Positions 27,361 through 35,601 of a DNA stretch of 64,000 nucleotides are shown here, in pieces. The stretch comes from Gemmatirosa kalamazoonensis. GTDB taxonomy: Bacteria > Gemmatimonadota > Gemmatimonadetes > Gemmatimonadales > Gemmatimonadaceae. Position 1 is the first letter of the stretch; each line of letters starts with the position of its first letter. Under the pieces are notes generated by a model. That model did no database searches, was not told the origin of the DNA, and worked only from the letters and a program-made list of their open reading frames with translations. The DNA lies in the NCBI RefSeq assembly GCF_000522985.1, contig NZ_CP007128.1:1286220-1350219 (forward strand). Reading direction: 5' to 3'. Both the position numbers and the translations under genes were made by a program.

Positions 27361-27936
27361 ATGTCCGCCGTCTTCGTCGCCTGCTTCGTCGCGGGTCTCG
27401 TGCTCGCCGTCTACGTCATGCTGCACGGCGTGGAGCGGCGCGCGACGCCGAGCGCGCTGCCGCCACACGAGGCGCGCGGGGGCTACGATCCGAGCACGGA
27501 GCCGTCGGCGACGCTGAACGCCCAGAACGCGGCCGCGTTCATCGTCGCGTTCGGCGCCTGCGGCTACCTCCTGGCGCGCTTCACGACGCTCGGCGCGGCG
27601 GCGGTCGTCGCCATCGCGGTCGCCGCGGGGGCGCTGTTCGCGATCGGGTCGGCGTCGCTGCTCGCCGCGTGGGTGCTGCCGGGAGCGCGGAGCGACGCGG
27701 TGGACGAGCGCTATCTCCTCCAGGGCCATCCGGCGCGCGTGACCCGGCCGATCGACGCGGACGGGGGCGGGGGCGACGGCGAGATCGCCTACGAGGTGGA
27801 CGGCCGGCGGTTCAGCGTGGCCGCGCGGAGCTGGGACGGCGCGTCGATCGACGCCGGGACCGACGTGGCGATCGAGCGGGTGGAGGACGGCGTCGCGTAC
27901 GTGGAGCGCTGGGCGCAGGTGGAGGCGCGTCTGTGA
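27361..27936 (+). CDS. NfeD-like membrane protein
   Basis: A 191-residue protein with one N-terminal helix (FVACFVAGLVLAVYVMLHG), two central helices (AFIVAFGACGYLLARF and AVVAIAVAAGALFAIG) and a soluble C-terminal domain of about 75 residues with an OB-like beta pattern (LQGHPARVTRPID, IAYEVDGRRFSVAAR, AIERVEDGVAYVERW). This layout resembles NfeD/YuaF-type proteins that work with flotillins, but none is encoded here. ATG at 27361. Confidence 0.65.
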   Translation: MSAVFVACFVAGLVLAVYVMLHGVERRATPSALPPHEARGGYDPSTEPSATLNAQNAAAFIVAFGACGYLLARFTTLGAAAVVAIAVAAGALFAIGSASLLAAWVLPGARSDAVDERYLLQGHPARVTRPIDADGGGGDGEIAYEVDGRRFSVAARSWDGASIDAGTDVAIERVEDGVAYVERWAQVEARL

Positions 27937-28021
27937 GGCGGATGTGATCCGGCTCGCAGTCGGATCGTGACGGCGGACGGCGGGCGGGGGTCGGTTCTCG
28001 AAGTCGGAAGCGGGGGTGCGT

Positions 28022-28315
28022 ATGTCGGACGCGGCCATCTTCGTGCTCGTGCTCGGAGGACTCTTCGTCCTCCGCTTCGTCCTCGCGACGGTGTTCTTCT
28101 TCTGCATCCTCCCCGAGGGCGACCGCTGCATCAACTGCGATGCGCCGACGCTGCGCGTGCAGCGCGTGTTCTGGCACCGGTTCGTTCCCTGGCTGCGTCC
28201 GAGCTGGTGCTACCACTGTGGCTGGCACGGGCTGCTGCGCACTGGTCCGCTCACGCCGGTGGACACGGCGGTCAAGCCACCCCCGCCGCCGGTGAAGGCG
28301 AAGCAGCAGCCGTGA
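28022..28315 (+). CDS. Small membrane protein with zinc-ribbon cysteines
   Basis: A 97-residue protein: one membrane helix (AIFVLVLGGLFVLRFVLATV), then two Cys pairs (CINCD and CYHCGWHG) that could bind one zinc ion, and a Pro/Lys-rich tail. GGGGG lies five bases before the ATG. No known family. It converges on the next gene with a 10-base gap. Confidence 0.65.
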   Translation: MSDAAIFVLVLGGLFVLRFVLATVFFFCILPEGDRCINCDAPTLRVQRVFWHRFVPWLRPSWCYHCGWHGLLRTGPLTPVDTAVKPPPPPVKAKQQP

Positions 28316-28325
28316 GCCGCCGCGC

Positions 28326-28610
28326 TCAGCGCGCGACGGCGTAGAGGCGCAGCCACTCCGGCCAGTTGCCGCTCAGCTCGAAGAAATCGTCGAAGTAGCC
28401 GAGGCCCAGCCCTTCGAGCTCGGCGAGGAGGTCGTCGAGCGCGGCGTCGCCGACGAGCGGCCCGACCGCGACCAGCTGTCCCTCGACGCGGAACTCGTCG
28501 GCCGTGAGGTTGAGCCGCTCGTCGAGCCGCTGGCGCGTGAGGCCGACGCGCTCGAACGCGTCGCGGCGGATGAGCAGTGTGGGGCTGCCGGCGGGGATGT
28601 CGAGGGGCAT
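28326..28610 (-). CDS. Conserved hypothetical small protein
   Basis: A 94-residue soluble protein starting MPLDIPAG. The sequence is orderly rather than random: SPTLLIRRDAFERVGLTRQR, LDERLNLTADEFRVEG, then FDDFFELSGNWPEWLRLYA. Codon use matches its neighbours and GC3 is high. I do not know its function. An upstream in-frame start at 28688 would add 26 residues but would overlap the region before the next gene. Confidence 0.6.
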   Translation of the reverse strand: MPLDIPAGSPTLLIRRDAFERVGLTRQRLDERLNLTADEFRVEGQLVAVGPLVGDAALDDLLAELEGLGLGYFDDFFELSGNWPEWLRLYAVAR

Positions 28611-28694
28611 GACGGCTCGTGCGCTCGTGAGTCGGAACGGCGTTGCGTGCGTCGGAATGATGACGGAAGCCGCCGCCCACCGCACCATCCCTCG

Positions 28695-30218
28695 TCAGGG
28701 GGCTCCGTGCTCGAACGCCGTTCGCCCCGCCGTGGTGACGCCGTCCGGCGCGACGACGTCCCACGACGGCCAGCAGGTGCGGCCGAGCCGGCGCGGGTCC
28801 GCGGCGTCCAGGAAGGCGGCGACGAGCCGCGGCGCGCACCCGGCGAGCTCCGCGTGGCCGCCGCGCGGCTGCACGAGGTGCACGCTGTTAGGCAGCAGGC
28901 GACGCGCGCGCTCCGCCCACTCGGGCGGCGCGATCGGGTCCACCTCGCCGGAGAGCAGCAGCGCCGGCGTCGCGAGCGCGCTCGCGCCGCCTAACGGATC
29001 GCGCGGGCCGACGGGCCACGCCGCGCACGCGGCGAGCAGCTCGCGCGCGACCGGAAGGCCGAGCAGCGCGCCGGCCGCGGCGCGCGCGGTGTCGGCGCGC
29101 GCGAGGCGCGGCGCGTCCTCGGCGCACAGCACCGACAGCATCATCCCCTCGCTGCGGCGGCGGCGCGCGCGGCTCTCGTGAAGCGCGGCCTCCGCGAACG
29201 GCGTGAGCGCGCCTAACGCGGCGGCGTGCACGAGGCGCGCGGTCTCGCGGTCGTCGCCGGGCGAGTACAGCATGGACCACAGTCGCTCGGCGAAGCCGCG
29301 CGCGGAGATCCGCACCCGCTCCGTGGACAGACGGCGCCCGTTCCACAGCTCGACGACGGCCGGCGCCTCGCGCAGCCGCACCATCACGCGCGCGACGTCG
29401 CCCTCGGGATTCGGCACGTCGCGGCGACACGCGGCGTCGGCGGCGCAGTCGGCGGCGAGGTAGTCGAGCGCGCGTTCGCCCGCGCGGCCGGCGGCGAGCG
29501 GGATCGGCTCGTCGGGTGCCACGACGCCCTGCAGCACGACGCGTCGCACGTGCGACGGGTGGCGACGGAGGTACACGAGCGCCGCGCGCGTACCGTACGA
29601 GACGCCGAACAGGTCGAGCCGCTCCGCACCGAGCGCCGCGCGGAGGTCGTCGAGATCGTCGGCCGCGGCGTCGGTGCCGTACTCCGACAGGTCGGCGCGG
29701 CGCGCGAGTCGCGCCGCGCAGCGCCGCACGGCGCCTAACGGGAACATGGGATCGAGGTACGGCTGCAGTCGGCCGCCATCGTCGTACAGATCGCAGGCGA
29801 GCGGGTTCGATCGCCCCGTGCCGCGCTGGTCGACGAGGACCACGTCGCGCGTGCGTCGAGCCTCCGCGAACACGGCGTCGGCGTATCGCGGCTGCTCCGC
29901 CGCGCCGATCCCCGGCCCGCCGTGCAGCAGCACGAGCGGCTCGCGTGCGGCGGGCCGCGTGCGCGCCGGCAGGACGACCACGCGGAGGCCGAGCGTGCGC
30001 CTAACGGTTCCCGCGGAGTGCGCGCCGACGCGCCGCTCGGGGACGCGGAACGTGCCGCAGCGCGCCGGCTCGAACAGCGAGACGAGGAAGCACGGATGCA
30101 GCCGCAGCCGCTCGGCGGGTGGCGCGTCGACGGAGGGCGCGGGATTACACGCCGCGAGGCAGGCGGCGACGAGGACGGCGAGGCTCGTCGTGCGTCGGGT
30201 CGCGGGCGCGGCGGTCAT
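28695..30218 (-). CDS. Exported TAP-like alpha/beta hydrolase (proline iminopeptidase-like)
   Basis: A 507-residue lipoprotein peptidase. Signal TSLAVLVAACLAAC with lipobox. The alpha/beta-hydrolase parts are PLVLLHGGPGIG (oxyanion hole), LVDQRGTGRS, the nucleophile elbow FGVSYGTRAALVYL, the acid in LSGEVDPIAPP and the His in PRGGHAELAGC, followed by the C-terminal TAP-like end. This matches the tripeptidyl aminopeptidase-like group. It probably trims exported peptides. It contains five GTTAGGC copies, the densest gene in the window. It is divergent from mnmG. Confidence 0.87.
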   Translation of the reverse strand: MTAAPATRRTTSLAVLVAACLAACNPAPSVDAPPAERLRLHPCFLVSLFEPARCGTFRVPERRVGAHSAGTVRRTLGLRVVVLPARTRPAAREPLVLLHGGPGIGAAEQPRYADAVFAEARRTRDVVLVDQRGTGRSNPLACDLYDDGGRLQPYLDPMFPLGAVRRCAARLARRADLSEYGTDAAADDLDDLRAALGAERLDLFGVSYGTRAALVYLRRHPSHVRRVVLQGVVAPDEPIPLAAGRAGERALDYLAADCAADAACRRDVPNPEGDVARVMVRLREAPAVVELWNGRRLSTERVRISARGFAERLWSMLYSPGDDRETARLVHAAALGALTPFAEAALHESRARRRRSEGMMLSVLCAEDAPRLARADTARAAAGALLGLPVARELLAACAAWPVGPRDPLGGASALATPALLLSGEVDPIAPPEWAERARRLLPNSVHLVQPRGGHAELAGCAPRLVAAFLDAADPRRLGRTCWPSWDVVAPDGVTTAGRTAFEHGAP

Positions 30219-30359
30219 GCGCGTGATCGGCGGCGTCGGGGATCCATGGCGCGTCGCGGCGATGCGGTGTGTCGCGCACCGGCTCATATCCCCAATCGGG
30301 GGGCGCCGTTCCAGAACGATGTTCGGCATCGGCCGGCACGCGCCGTTAGCTTCCAACGC

Positions 30360-32282
30360 ATGTCGTGGCTGGAAGCGGAGTTCGACGTCATCGTCGTGGG
30401 CGGCGGACACGCCGGCACGGAGGCCGCCGTGGCGGCGGCGCGGCTCGGCGCGCGCGTCGCGCTCGTCACGAGCGCGCTCGAGACCATCGGTCAGATGTCG
30501 TGCAACCCTGCGATCGGCGGGGTGGCGAAGGGCACGGTCGTGCGCGAGGTCGATGCGCTGGGCGGCATCATGGGACGCGCGACCGACCGGGCGACGCTGC
30601 AGTTCCGCATGCTGAACCGGAGCAAGGGGCCCGCGGTGTGGGCCCCGCGCGCGCAGTGCGACCGGGGGCTGTATCGCCGGGCCGTGCGGACCCTGCTCGA
30701 GCGACACGCGAACCTCCTGACGATCCAGGGAACCGTGGCGCGCCTGATCATGGACGACGGCCGCGCCGCGGGGGTCGAGACGCTGGAGGGGCGCCGGTTC
30801 GGCGCCCGCGCCGTGGTGATCACGACCGGCACGTTCCTGCGCGGCCGCATCCACATCGGCACCACGACCCAGATCGGAGGCGGTCGCGCCGGCGAGGCGC
30901 CGACGACCCATCTCGCCGAGCAACTCGAGGCGGCCGGCCTCACCGTCGCGCGCTTCAAGACCGGAACGCCTCCCCGGATCGACGGCCGTAGTGTCGATTT
31001 TACCCGGGTGGAAAAGCAGGAGAGCGAGCTCGGGGCGTTCGCCTACCGGTGGTCGCACTTCGAGGATCCGGGGCTCGAGCCGCTGACGCAGCTCCCGTGC
31101 TTCATCACCCATCTCGAGGACGCGGGGAAGGAGATCATCGCGACCCACATCGGCGAGTCGGCGATGTACGGGGGCGCGATCGCGTCGCGTGGGCCGCGCT
31201 ACTGCCCGTCGGTCGAGGACAAGATCGTGAAGTTCCCCGAGGCGGCGCGCCACCAGCTGTTCCTCGAGCCCGAGGGGCTGGAGACGACGGAGATGTACGT
31301 GAACGGCCTCTCCACGTCGCTGCCGGCGGAGGTGCAGCTGCGGACGCTGCGCACGGTCCGTGGGCTGGAGCAGGTGCGGATGACGCGCGCCGGGTACGCG
31401 ATCGAGTACGACTACTATCCGCCGACGCAGCTCGGCCTGACGTTCCAGGTGCGCGCGGTGCCGGGTCTGTACTTCGCCGGGCAGATCAACGGCACGACGG
31501 GGTACGAGGAGGCGGCCGGGCAGGGGGTGCTCGCGGGACTGAACGCGGGGCTCGCGGCGCTCGGTCGGGGCGAGCCGCTGGTCCTCGGTCGGGAGACCTC
31601 GTACCTGGGCGTGCTGGCCGACGACATCGTCACGCGCGGCGTCGACGAGCCGTACCGGCTGTTCACGTCGCGCTCCGAGTTCCGGCTCACGGTGCGTCAG
31701 GACAACGCGCTGCGGCGGCTGGCGCCGGTGGCCGAGCGGCTCGGTCTGTACGACGCGCCGGAGCGGGCGGCGGTGGCGCGCCGGATGGAGCGCGAGGACG
31801 CGCTCACCGAGACCGCGCGCCGCACGACCATCCGTCCGGAGCAGGCGGCGGCGCTCGTGGAGCGAAGCGGTACGGCCCCGCTCTCGCATGCCCTGAAGGT
31901 CGCGGAGCTCGTGCGCCGGCCGGGGATCGGTCTGGCCGAGCTCCTGGCCGCGGCGGGCGCTCCGATCGACGAGGGCGGTGAGGCCCTCGTGACCGCGGAG
32001 CTCGAGCTGAAGTATGCCGGGTACTACGTGCGCGAGCGTCGGGCTGCGGAGAAGCTGCAGCGCATGGGCGGCTTCGCGCTCGCGGCGGAGCTGCCCTACG
32101 AGACGATGCGGTCGCTCACGATCGAGGCGCGCCAGAAGCTGTCCGCGCAGCGACCGATGACGCTCGCGCAGGCGGCGCGCATCCCGGGCGTGACGCCCGC
32201 AGACCTCCAGAACCTCGTCATCGAGGTGGAGCGCTGGCGGCGCGCCTCGGGTCCGCGGGGGCTCGTCGGGCAGCAGGGGTGA
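30360..32282 (+). CDS. mnmG: tRNA uridine-5-carboxymethylaminomethyl modification enzyme
   Basis: A 640-residue FAD enzyme that, with MnmE, makes the cmnm5U wobble modification. The FAD motif DVIVVGGGHAGTEAAVAAAR is at residues 8-27; SCNPAIGGVAKG, GRIHIGTTTQIGGGRAGEAP, FKTGTPPRIDGRSVDF, FAGQINGTTGYEEAAGQG and the C-terminal helical domain ending IPGVTPADLQNL are diagnostic. Length is normal. mnmE is not in the window. TAGCTT lies seven bases before the ATG at 30360, suggesting a leaderless mRNA. mnmG next to parAB is the order often found close to chromosomal origins. Confidence 0.97.
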   Translation: MSWLEAEFDVIVVGGGHAGTEAAVAAARLGARVALVTSALETIGQMSCNPAIGGVAKGTVVREVDALGGIMGRATDRATLQFRMLNRSKGPAVWAPRAQCDRGLYRRAVRTLLERHANLLTIQGTVARLIMDDGRAAGVETLEGRRFGARAVVITTGTFLRGRIHIGTTTQIGGGRAGEAPTTHLAEQLEAAGLTVARFKTGTPPRIDGRSVDFTRVEKQESELGAFAYRWSHFEDPGLEPLTQLPCFITHLEDAGKEIIATHIGESAMYGGAIASRGPRYCPSVEDKIVKFPEAARHQLFLEPEGLETTEMYVNGLSTSLPAEVQLRTLRTVRGLEQVRMTRAGYAIEYDYYPPTQLGLTFQVRAVPGLYFAGQINGTTGYEEAAGQGVLAGLNAGLAALGRGEPLVLGRETSYLGVLADDIVTRGVDEPYRLFTSRSEFRLTVRQDNALRRLAPVAERLGLYDAPERAAVARRMEREDALTETARRTTIRPEQAAALVERSGTAPLSHALKVAELVRRPGIGLAELLAAAGAPIDEGGEALVTAELELKYAGYYVRERRAAEKLQRMGGFALAAELPYETMRSLTIEARQKLSAQRPMTLAQAARIPGVTPADLQNLVIEVERWRRASGPRGLVGQQG

Positions 32283-32398
32283 CGGACGCCGGCGCGGCCC
32301 GGGCCGTCGCCGATGTGCAAGTCGCCGCCCCGACGACGTCTCCCTGGAGGAGGCGTGCGACGATGGCCGCCTCCCCTTCACACAACCTCGGAGCATCC

Positions 32399-33121
32399 AT
32401 GCGTCTTCTCTCGTCCATGCTGATCCTCGCTGTGGCCACGCACGCGCTCGGGGCGCAGCAGCCCGCCGCGCCGACGCTGCAGCGCGTTCCAGAGATCGCG
32501 GTGAGCGCCGTCGGGGAGACGGAGGTCACACCCGATCGCGCCCGCGTGTCGATCGGCGTCCAGACCCAGGCCCCCACGGCCGCCGACGCGGCGAGCCGGA
32601 ACGCGACGCTGCAGCAGGCGGTGATCAACGCCATCATGGCGCTCGGGATCCCTGCAGAGCGCATCTCGACCCAGGGGTACAACGTCTACCCGGAGCAGAC
32701 CTACGACAACACGACCCGGCGAAGCCGGATCACGGGCTACAACGTCCAGAACACGGTGGTGGTCGACGTCTGGAAGGTGGAGCAGGTCGGCGCCGTGCTC
32801 GATGCCGCGCTCTCGAAGGGGGCGAACCTGGTGTCGTCGCTCGCGTTCTACTCGTCGCAGGAGGACGTCGCGCGCCGGCGCGCGCTCCAGAACGCGGTCG
32901 CGCGCGCCCGCGCCGACGCCGAGGCGATGGCGGCGGCGGCCGGCGGGCGACTCGGCGAGCTGCTCGAGCTCACCTCGGGGATCTCGTACGCGCCGCCGCC
33001 GCGCCCGATGATGGAGATGGCGCGCGCGGCCGCGGCGCCGGCGGCGACGCCGATCAGTGAGGGAACCCAGACGCTGAACGCGCAGGTGAGCGCGCGCTGG
33101 CGGTTCGTGCCGGGTACCTGA
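32399..33121 (+). CDS. SIMPL (DUF541) domain exported protein
   Basis: A 240-residue periplasmic or outer-membrane protein: signal peptide to ALGAQQ, then VPEIAVSAVGETEVTPDRAR, VSIGVQTQAPTAADA, QGYNVYPEQTYDN, ITGYNVQNTVVVDVWKVEQV and the end ARWRFVPGT, all typical of the SIMPL family, whose members are implicated in stress tolerance without a defined activity. GGAG five bases before ATG 32399 supports the start over the in-frame ATG at 32363. A terminator hairpin with parS inside follows. Confidence 0.88.
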   Translation: MRLLSSMLILAVATHALGAQQPAAPTLQRVPEIAVSAVGETEVTPDRARVSIGVQTQAPTAADAASRNATLQQAVINAIMALGIPAERISTQGYNVYPEQTYDNTTRRSRITGYNVQNTVVVDVWKVEQVGAVLDAALSKGANLVSSLAFYSSQEDVARRRALQNAVARARADAEAMAAAAGGRLGELLELTSGISYAPPPRPMMEMARAAAAPAATPISEGTQTLNAQVSARWRFVPGT

Positions 33122-33159
33122 AGCCGGCGCGTCCGTATCCGGACGTGACCGTAAGCGCA

Positions 33160-33204
33160 CGGCGGGCGGGACGTTTCACGTGAAACGCTCCGCCCGCCGC
33201 TTTT
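33160..33204 (+). terminator. GC-rich hairpin enclosing a parS palindrome, followed by TTTT
   Basis: A 10-base stem (CGGCGGGCGG at 33160-33169 with CCGCCCGCCG at 33190-33199) closes a 2-by-2 internal loop and then the 16-base parS palindrome, which itself can fold. CTTTT follows directly. This looks like an intrinsic terminator for the SIMPL gene 38 bases upstream, built around a ParB site. Confidence 0.78.
33172..33187. promoter_or_regulatory. parS centromere site 1
   Basis: CGTTTCACGTGAAACG matches the near-universal ParB site (TGTTTCACGTGAAACA) at the inner 14 bases, a perfect palindrome. Position directly upstream of parAB confirms it. Confidence 0.95.
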
Positions 33205-33231
33205 CCATGGTAGAGCCCGATGCGTTCGAAA

Positions 33232-33247
33232 CGTTCCACGTGAAACA
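33232..33247. promoter_or_regulatory. parS centromere site 2
   Basis: CGTTCCACGTGAAACA differs from the consensus by one base on the left half and matches the Bacillus-type variant (GTTCCACGTGAAAC). It lies 45 bases from the first site, centre to centre 60 bases, and 118 bases before parA. Confidence 0.93.
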
Positions 33248-33364
33248 TTCGGGCCCACACGGCCGGTCGCGGCGCCACTATCTTCCATCGCGCCGAGCGC
33301 CAATGGGCCCAGATCTCCGAAACACTGCCGTGGAACGCCGTACCATCCCGACCGGACCTCTCGC

Positions 33365-34168
33365 GTGACTCGCGTCCTCGCCATCGCCAATCAGAAAGGG
33401 GGCGTCGGGAAGACGACGTCAGCCGTCAATCTCGCGGCGAGCCTCGCCGTGGCGGAGCAGCGCACCCTCCTCGTCGACGCCGACCCTCAGGGGAACGCGA
33501 CGAGTGGCATCGGAATCGCCCGCGACGACGTCGGCACCACGCTGTACGACGTGCTCCTCGGCGAGACGTCGCTCGACGACGCGATGCACCGTGGGGTGCA
33601 GTTCCGGCACCTGGATGTGGTCCCGGCGACCCCTGACCTGGCCGGCGCCGAGGTGGAGCTCGTGGATCGTGAGCGCCGGGTGGAGGCCATGCGCGATGCG
33701 ATCGGCACCGTGCGCGACCGATACGACTACGTGCTGATCGACTGTCCGCCGTCGCTCGGCCTGATCACGGTGAACATGCTCGCCGCGGCCGACGCGCTGC
33801 TCATCCCGCTCCAGTGCGAGTACTACGCGTTGGAGGGGCTCTCCCAGCTGCTGAACACCGTGCACCTCGTGCAGCAGGGGGTGAACCCGCGGCTCGGGAT
33901 CGCCGGCGTGCTGCTCACCATGTACGACGCGCGGCTCAACCTCTCGCGTCAGGTCGCGGCCGACGCGCGCGAGTACTTCGGCGCGAAGGTGTTCGGCACC
34001 ATCGTGCCGAGGAACGTGCGGCTCGCGGAGGCGCCGAGCTTCGGGAAGCCGATCATCCTGTACGACGTGGCGTCGGTCGGCGCGCAGGCGTACATGGCCG
34101 TCGCCCGCGAGCTCATGGAGCGCACGCGCCAGGAGGCCGCCGAGCCGGCCGGAGCGGCCGCGTCGTGA
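33365..34168 (+). CDS. parA: Chromosome-partitioning ATPase ParA/Soj
   Basis: A 267-residue ParA of the Soj type, with no N-terminal DNA-binding domain. The deviant Walker A NQKGGVGKTTSAVNLA is at residues 9-24, Walker A' LLVDADPQGNATSG near residue 35 and Walker B YDYVLIDCPPSLG near residue 117. It drives origin segregation with ParB. A GTG start at 33365 is used. Its stop overlaps the start of a membrane gene by four bases, so it is the first gene of an overlapping three-gene operon ending in parB. Confidence 0.97.
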   Translation: MTRVLAIANQKGGVGKTTSAVNLAASLAVAEQRTLLVDADPQGNATSGIGIARDDVGTTLYDVLLGETSLDDAMHRGVQFRHLDVVPATPDLAGAEVELVDRERRVEAMRDAIGTVRDRYDYVLIDCPPSLGLITVNMLAAADALLIPLQCEYYALEGLSQLLNTVHLVQQGVNPRLGIAGVLLTMYDARLNLSRQVAADAREYFGAKVFGTIVPRNVRLAEAPSFGKPIILYDVASVGAQAYMAVARELMERTRQEAAEPAGAAAS

Positions 34169-34593
34169 GCACCGTGTCGAGACCGTTCGCCCGCTCGGGA
34201 TTCCTGATCGCAATGCTCGCCGGCGCGGCCCTCGGGACCGTCGTCGCTCGCGGTGCCGAATCGGCGGTCGGCGGAGCAGACCCGGAGTTCGTTGGGGTAC
34301 TCGGTGCCGCGTTCGGGGGGATACTCGGTCGGTCGATCTGGATGCGCGTTCGTCGAGCGCGCGAGGATCACCGTCCGATCGCGCCACCGATCCTGCTGCT
34401 CGTTGCCCGCGTGGCGCTCTGCGTCGTCTGCGCGCTCGCGCTGCTCGGGCCCGCCGAGAGCGGTCCGTTCGGCCGAATGGCGTTCGGAGGTCGCGCGACT
34501 GTCGCGGTGGTGGCGCTGATTGCATTCACGGCGCTCGGTGTGGTCGAGTACCGCTGGCTGAGCGCGACCCGGAGGACCAGCCATGTCGACTGA
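34165..34593 (+). CDS. Small membrane protein encoded between parA and parB
   Basis: A 142-residue protein with about four hydrophobic segments (GFLIAMLAGAALGTVV, FVGVLGAAFGGILGRS, LLLVARVALCVVCALALL, VAVVALIAFTALGVVEY). It starts with GTG overlapping the parA stop (GTGA) and ends by overlapping parB by 11 bases, so all three genes are translationally coupled. I do not recognise the family. Placing a membrane protein inside parAB is unusual; most genomes have parA and parB directly joined. It may tether or regulate the segregation machinery, but this is a guess from position. Confidence 0.8.
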   Translation: MSTVSRPFARSGFLIAMLAGAALGTVVARGAESAVGGADPEFVGVLGAAFGGILGRSIWMRVRRAREDHRPIAPPILLLVARVALCVVCALALLGPAESGPFGRMAFGGRATVAVVALIAFTALGVVEYRWLSATRRTSHVD

Positions 34594-35503
34594 CAAGCCG
34601 CGGCGGCTGGGACGCGGGCTCGAGGCACTCCTCGCCACCAAACGCGGAGGGGAGGAGCCAAAGGCGGTCGAAGCGCCGAGCGCGCTGCGGACGGTGCCGA
34701 TCGGGCAGATCCGGCCGAATCCATATCAGCCGCGGCAGGAGTTCCGACCCGAGGAGCTGGCGGACCTCGAGTCGAGCCTGCGCGCGAACGGGCTGCTGCA
34801 GCCGATCACCGTGCGTCCGACGGGCGGCGGCGGCTACGAGCTGATCGCCGGCGAGCGCCGCTACCGCGCCGCGACCCGTCTCGGCTGGACGGAGATCCCC
34901 GCGATCGTGAAAGAGATCGACGACCAGACGCTGCTGACCCTGGCGCTCGTCGAGAACCTGCAGCGCGCCGACCTGAACCCGATCGAGGAAGCGGAGGGCT
35001 ACCAGCGGCTGATCGCCGAGTTCGGACTGACGCAGCAGCAGGTGGCGGAGGTCGTCGGCAAGGACCGCACGACGATCACCAACATGCTCCGGCTGCTCGG
35101 CCTCCCGGCCAGCGTCCGGCGCATGGTGCAGGAAGGGAAGCTCACCCACGGCCACGCCCGCGCGCTCCTCGGGCTGTCGAACGAGCGCGCGATGACCGAC
35201 CTCGCCCGCGACGCGGCGACGAACGGCCTCTCGGTGCGGGACGTGGAGCGGCGCGTGCGCGAATCGTCGGAGCGCAGCGTGCGGCCGGAACGAGCGCGCC
35301 GCGCCGACGGCGGCGGCGAGCCGGCGGAGTCGCCGTTCCGGACGGCGGAAGTGCGGCGCATCGAGGACCACCTGCGTCGGCAGCTGCAGACCGACGTGAA
35401 GGTGGAGCTCAGCGACCGCGATCGCGGCGAGATCCGGCTCGCGTTCTACAACGCCGACGACTTCGACCGGCTGCTGGACACCCTCGGCATCCGGTTGGAC
35501 TGA
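34583..35503 (+). CDS. parB: Chromosome-partitioning CTPase ParB/Spo0J
   Basis: A 306-residue ParB. The N-terminal RRLGRGLEALL motif contacts ParA; the CTP-binding core has IRPNPYQPRQEF, ELIAGERRYRAAT and VENLQRADLNPIEEAEGY; the helix-turn-helix is LTQQQVAEVVGKDRTTITNM; KLTHGHARALLGL follows; the C-terminal dimerisation domain ends LLDTLGIRLD. It binds the two parS sites upstream of parA and loads SMC. A cluster of DnaA-box-like sequences begins 13 bases after its stop. Confidence 0.97.
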   Translation: MSTDKPRRLGRGLEALLATKRGGEEPKAVEAPSALRTVPIGQIRPNPYQPRQEFRPEELADLESSLRANGLLQPITVRPTGGGGYELIAGERRYRAATRLGWTEIPAIVKEIDDQTLLTLALVENLQRADLNPIEEAEGYQRLIAEFGLTQQQVAEVVGKDRTTITNMLRLLGLPASVRRMVQEGKLTHGHARALLGLSNERAMTDLARDAATNGLSVRDVERRVRESSERSVRPERARRADGGGEPAESPFRTAEVRRIEDHLRRQLQTDVKVELSDRDRGEIRLAFYNADDFDRLLDTLGIRLD

Positions 35504-35515
35504 CCGGCCGAGAAG

Positions 35516-35601
35516 TTTTCCACATCACTCAAGACTATACTTGGCAAGCGCTTACGTGGATTTCCCCAGAGTCTCGCGCCGGTTCTCCACAGTTGTCCAC
35601 A
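35516..35601 (+). promoter_or_regulatory. Cluster of three DnaA-box-like 9-mers
   Basis: Three same-strand 9-mers of type TTnTCCACA occur within 86 bases: TTTTCCACA (35516-35524), TTCTCCACA (35583-35591) and TTGTCCACA (35593-35601). The last is the preferred box of high-GC bacteria. Between them is a relatively AT-rich stretch with TATACT (35535-35540). The setting beside mnmG and parAB suggests an origin or DnaA-controlled region. The cluster overlaps the probable signal-peptide codons of the next gene. Confidence 0.6.

Noticed and set aside
33180-33368. Small open frame starting inside parS (MKRSARRFS)
   Set aside because: It lies over the parS and terminator region, has no ribosome site, and no meaningful sequence.
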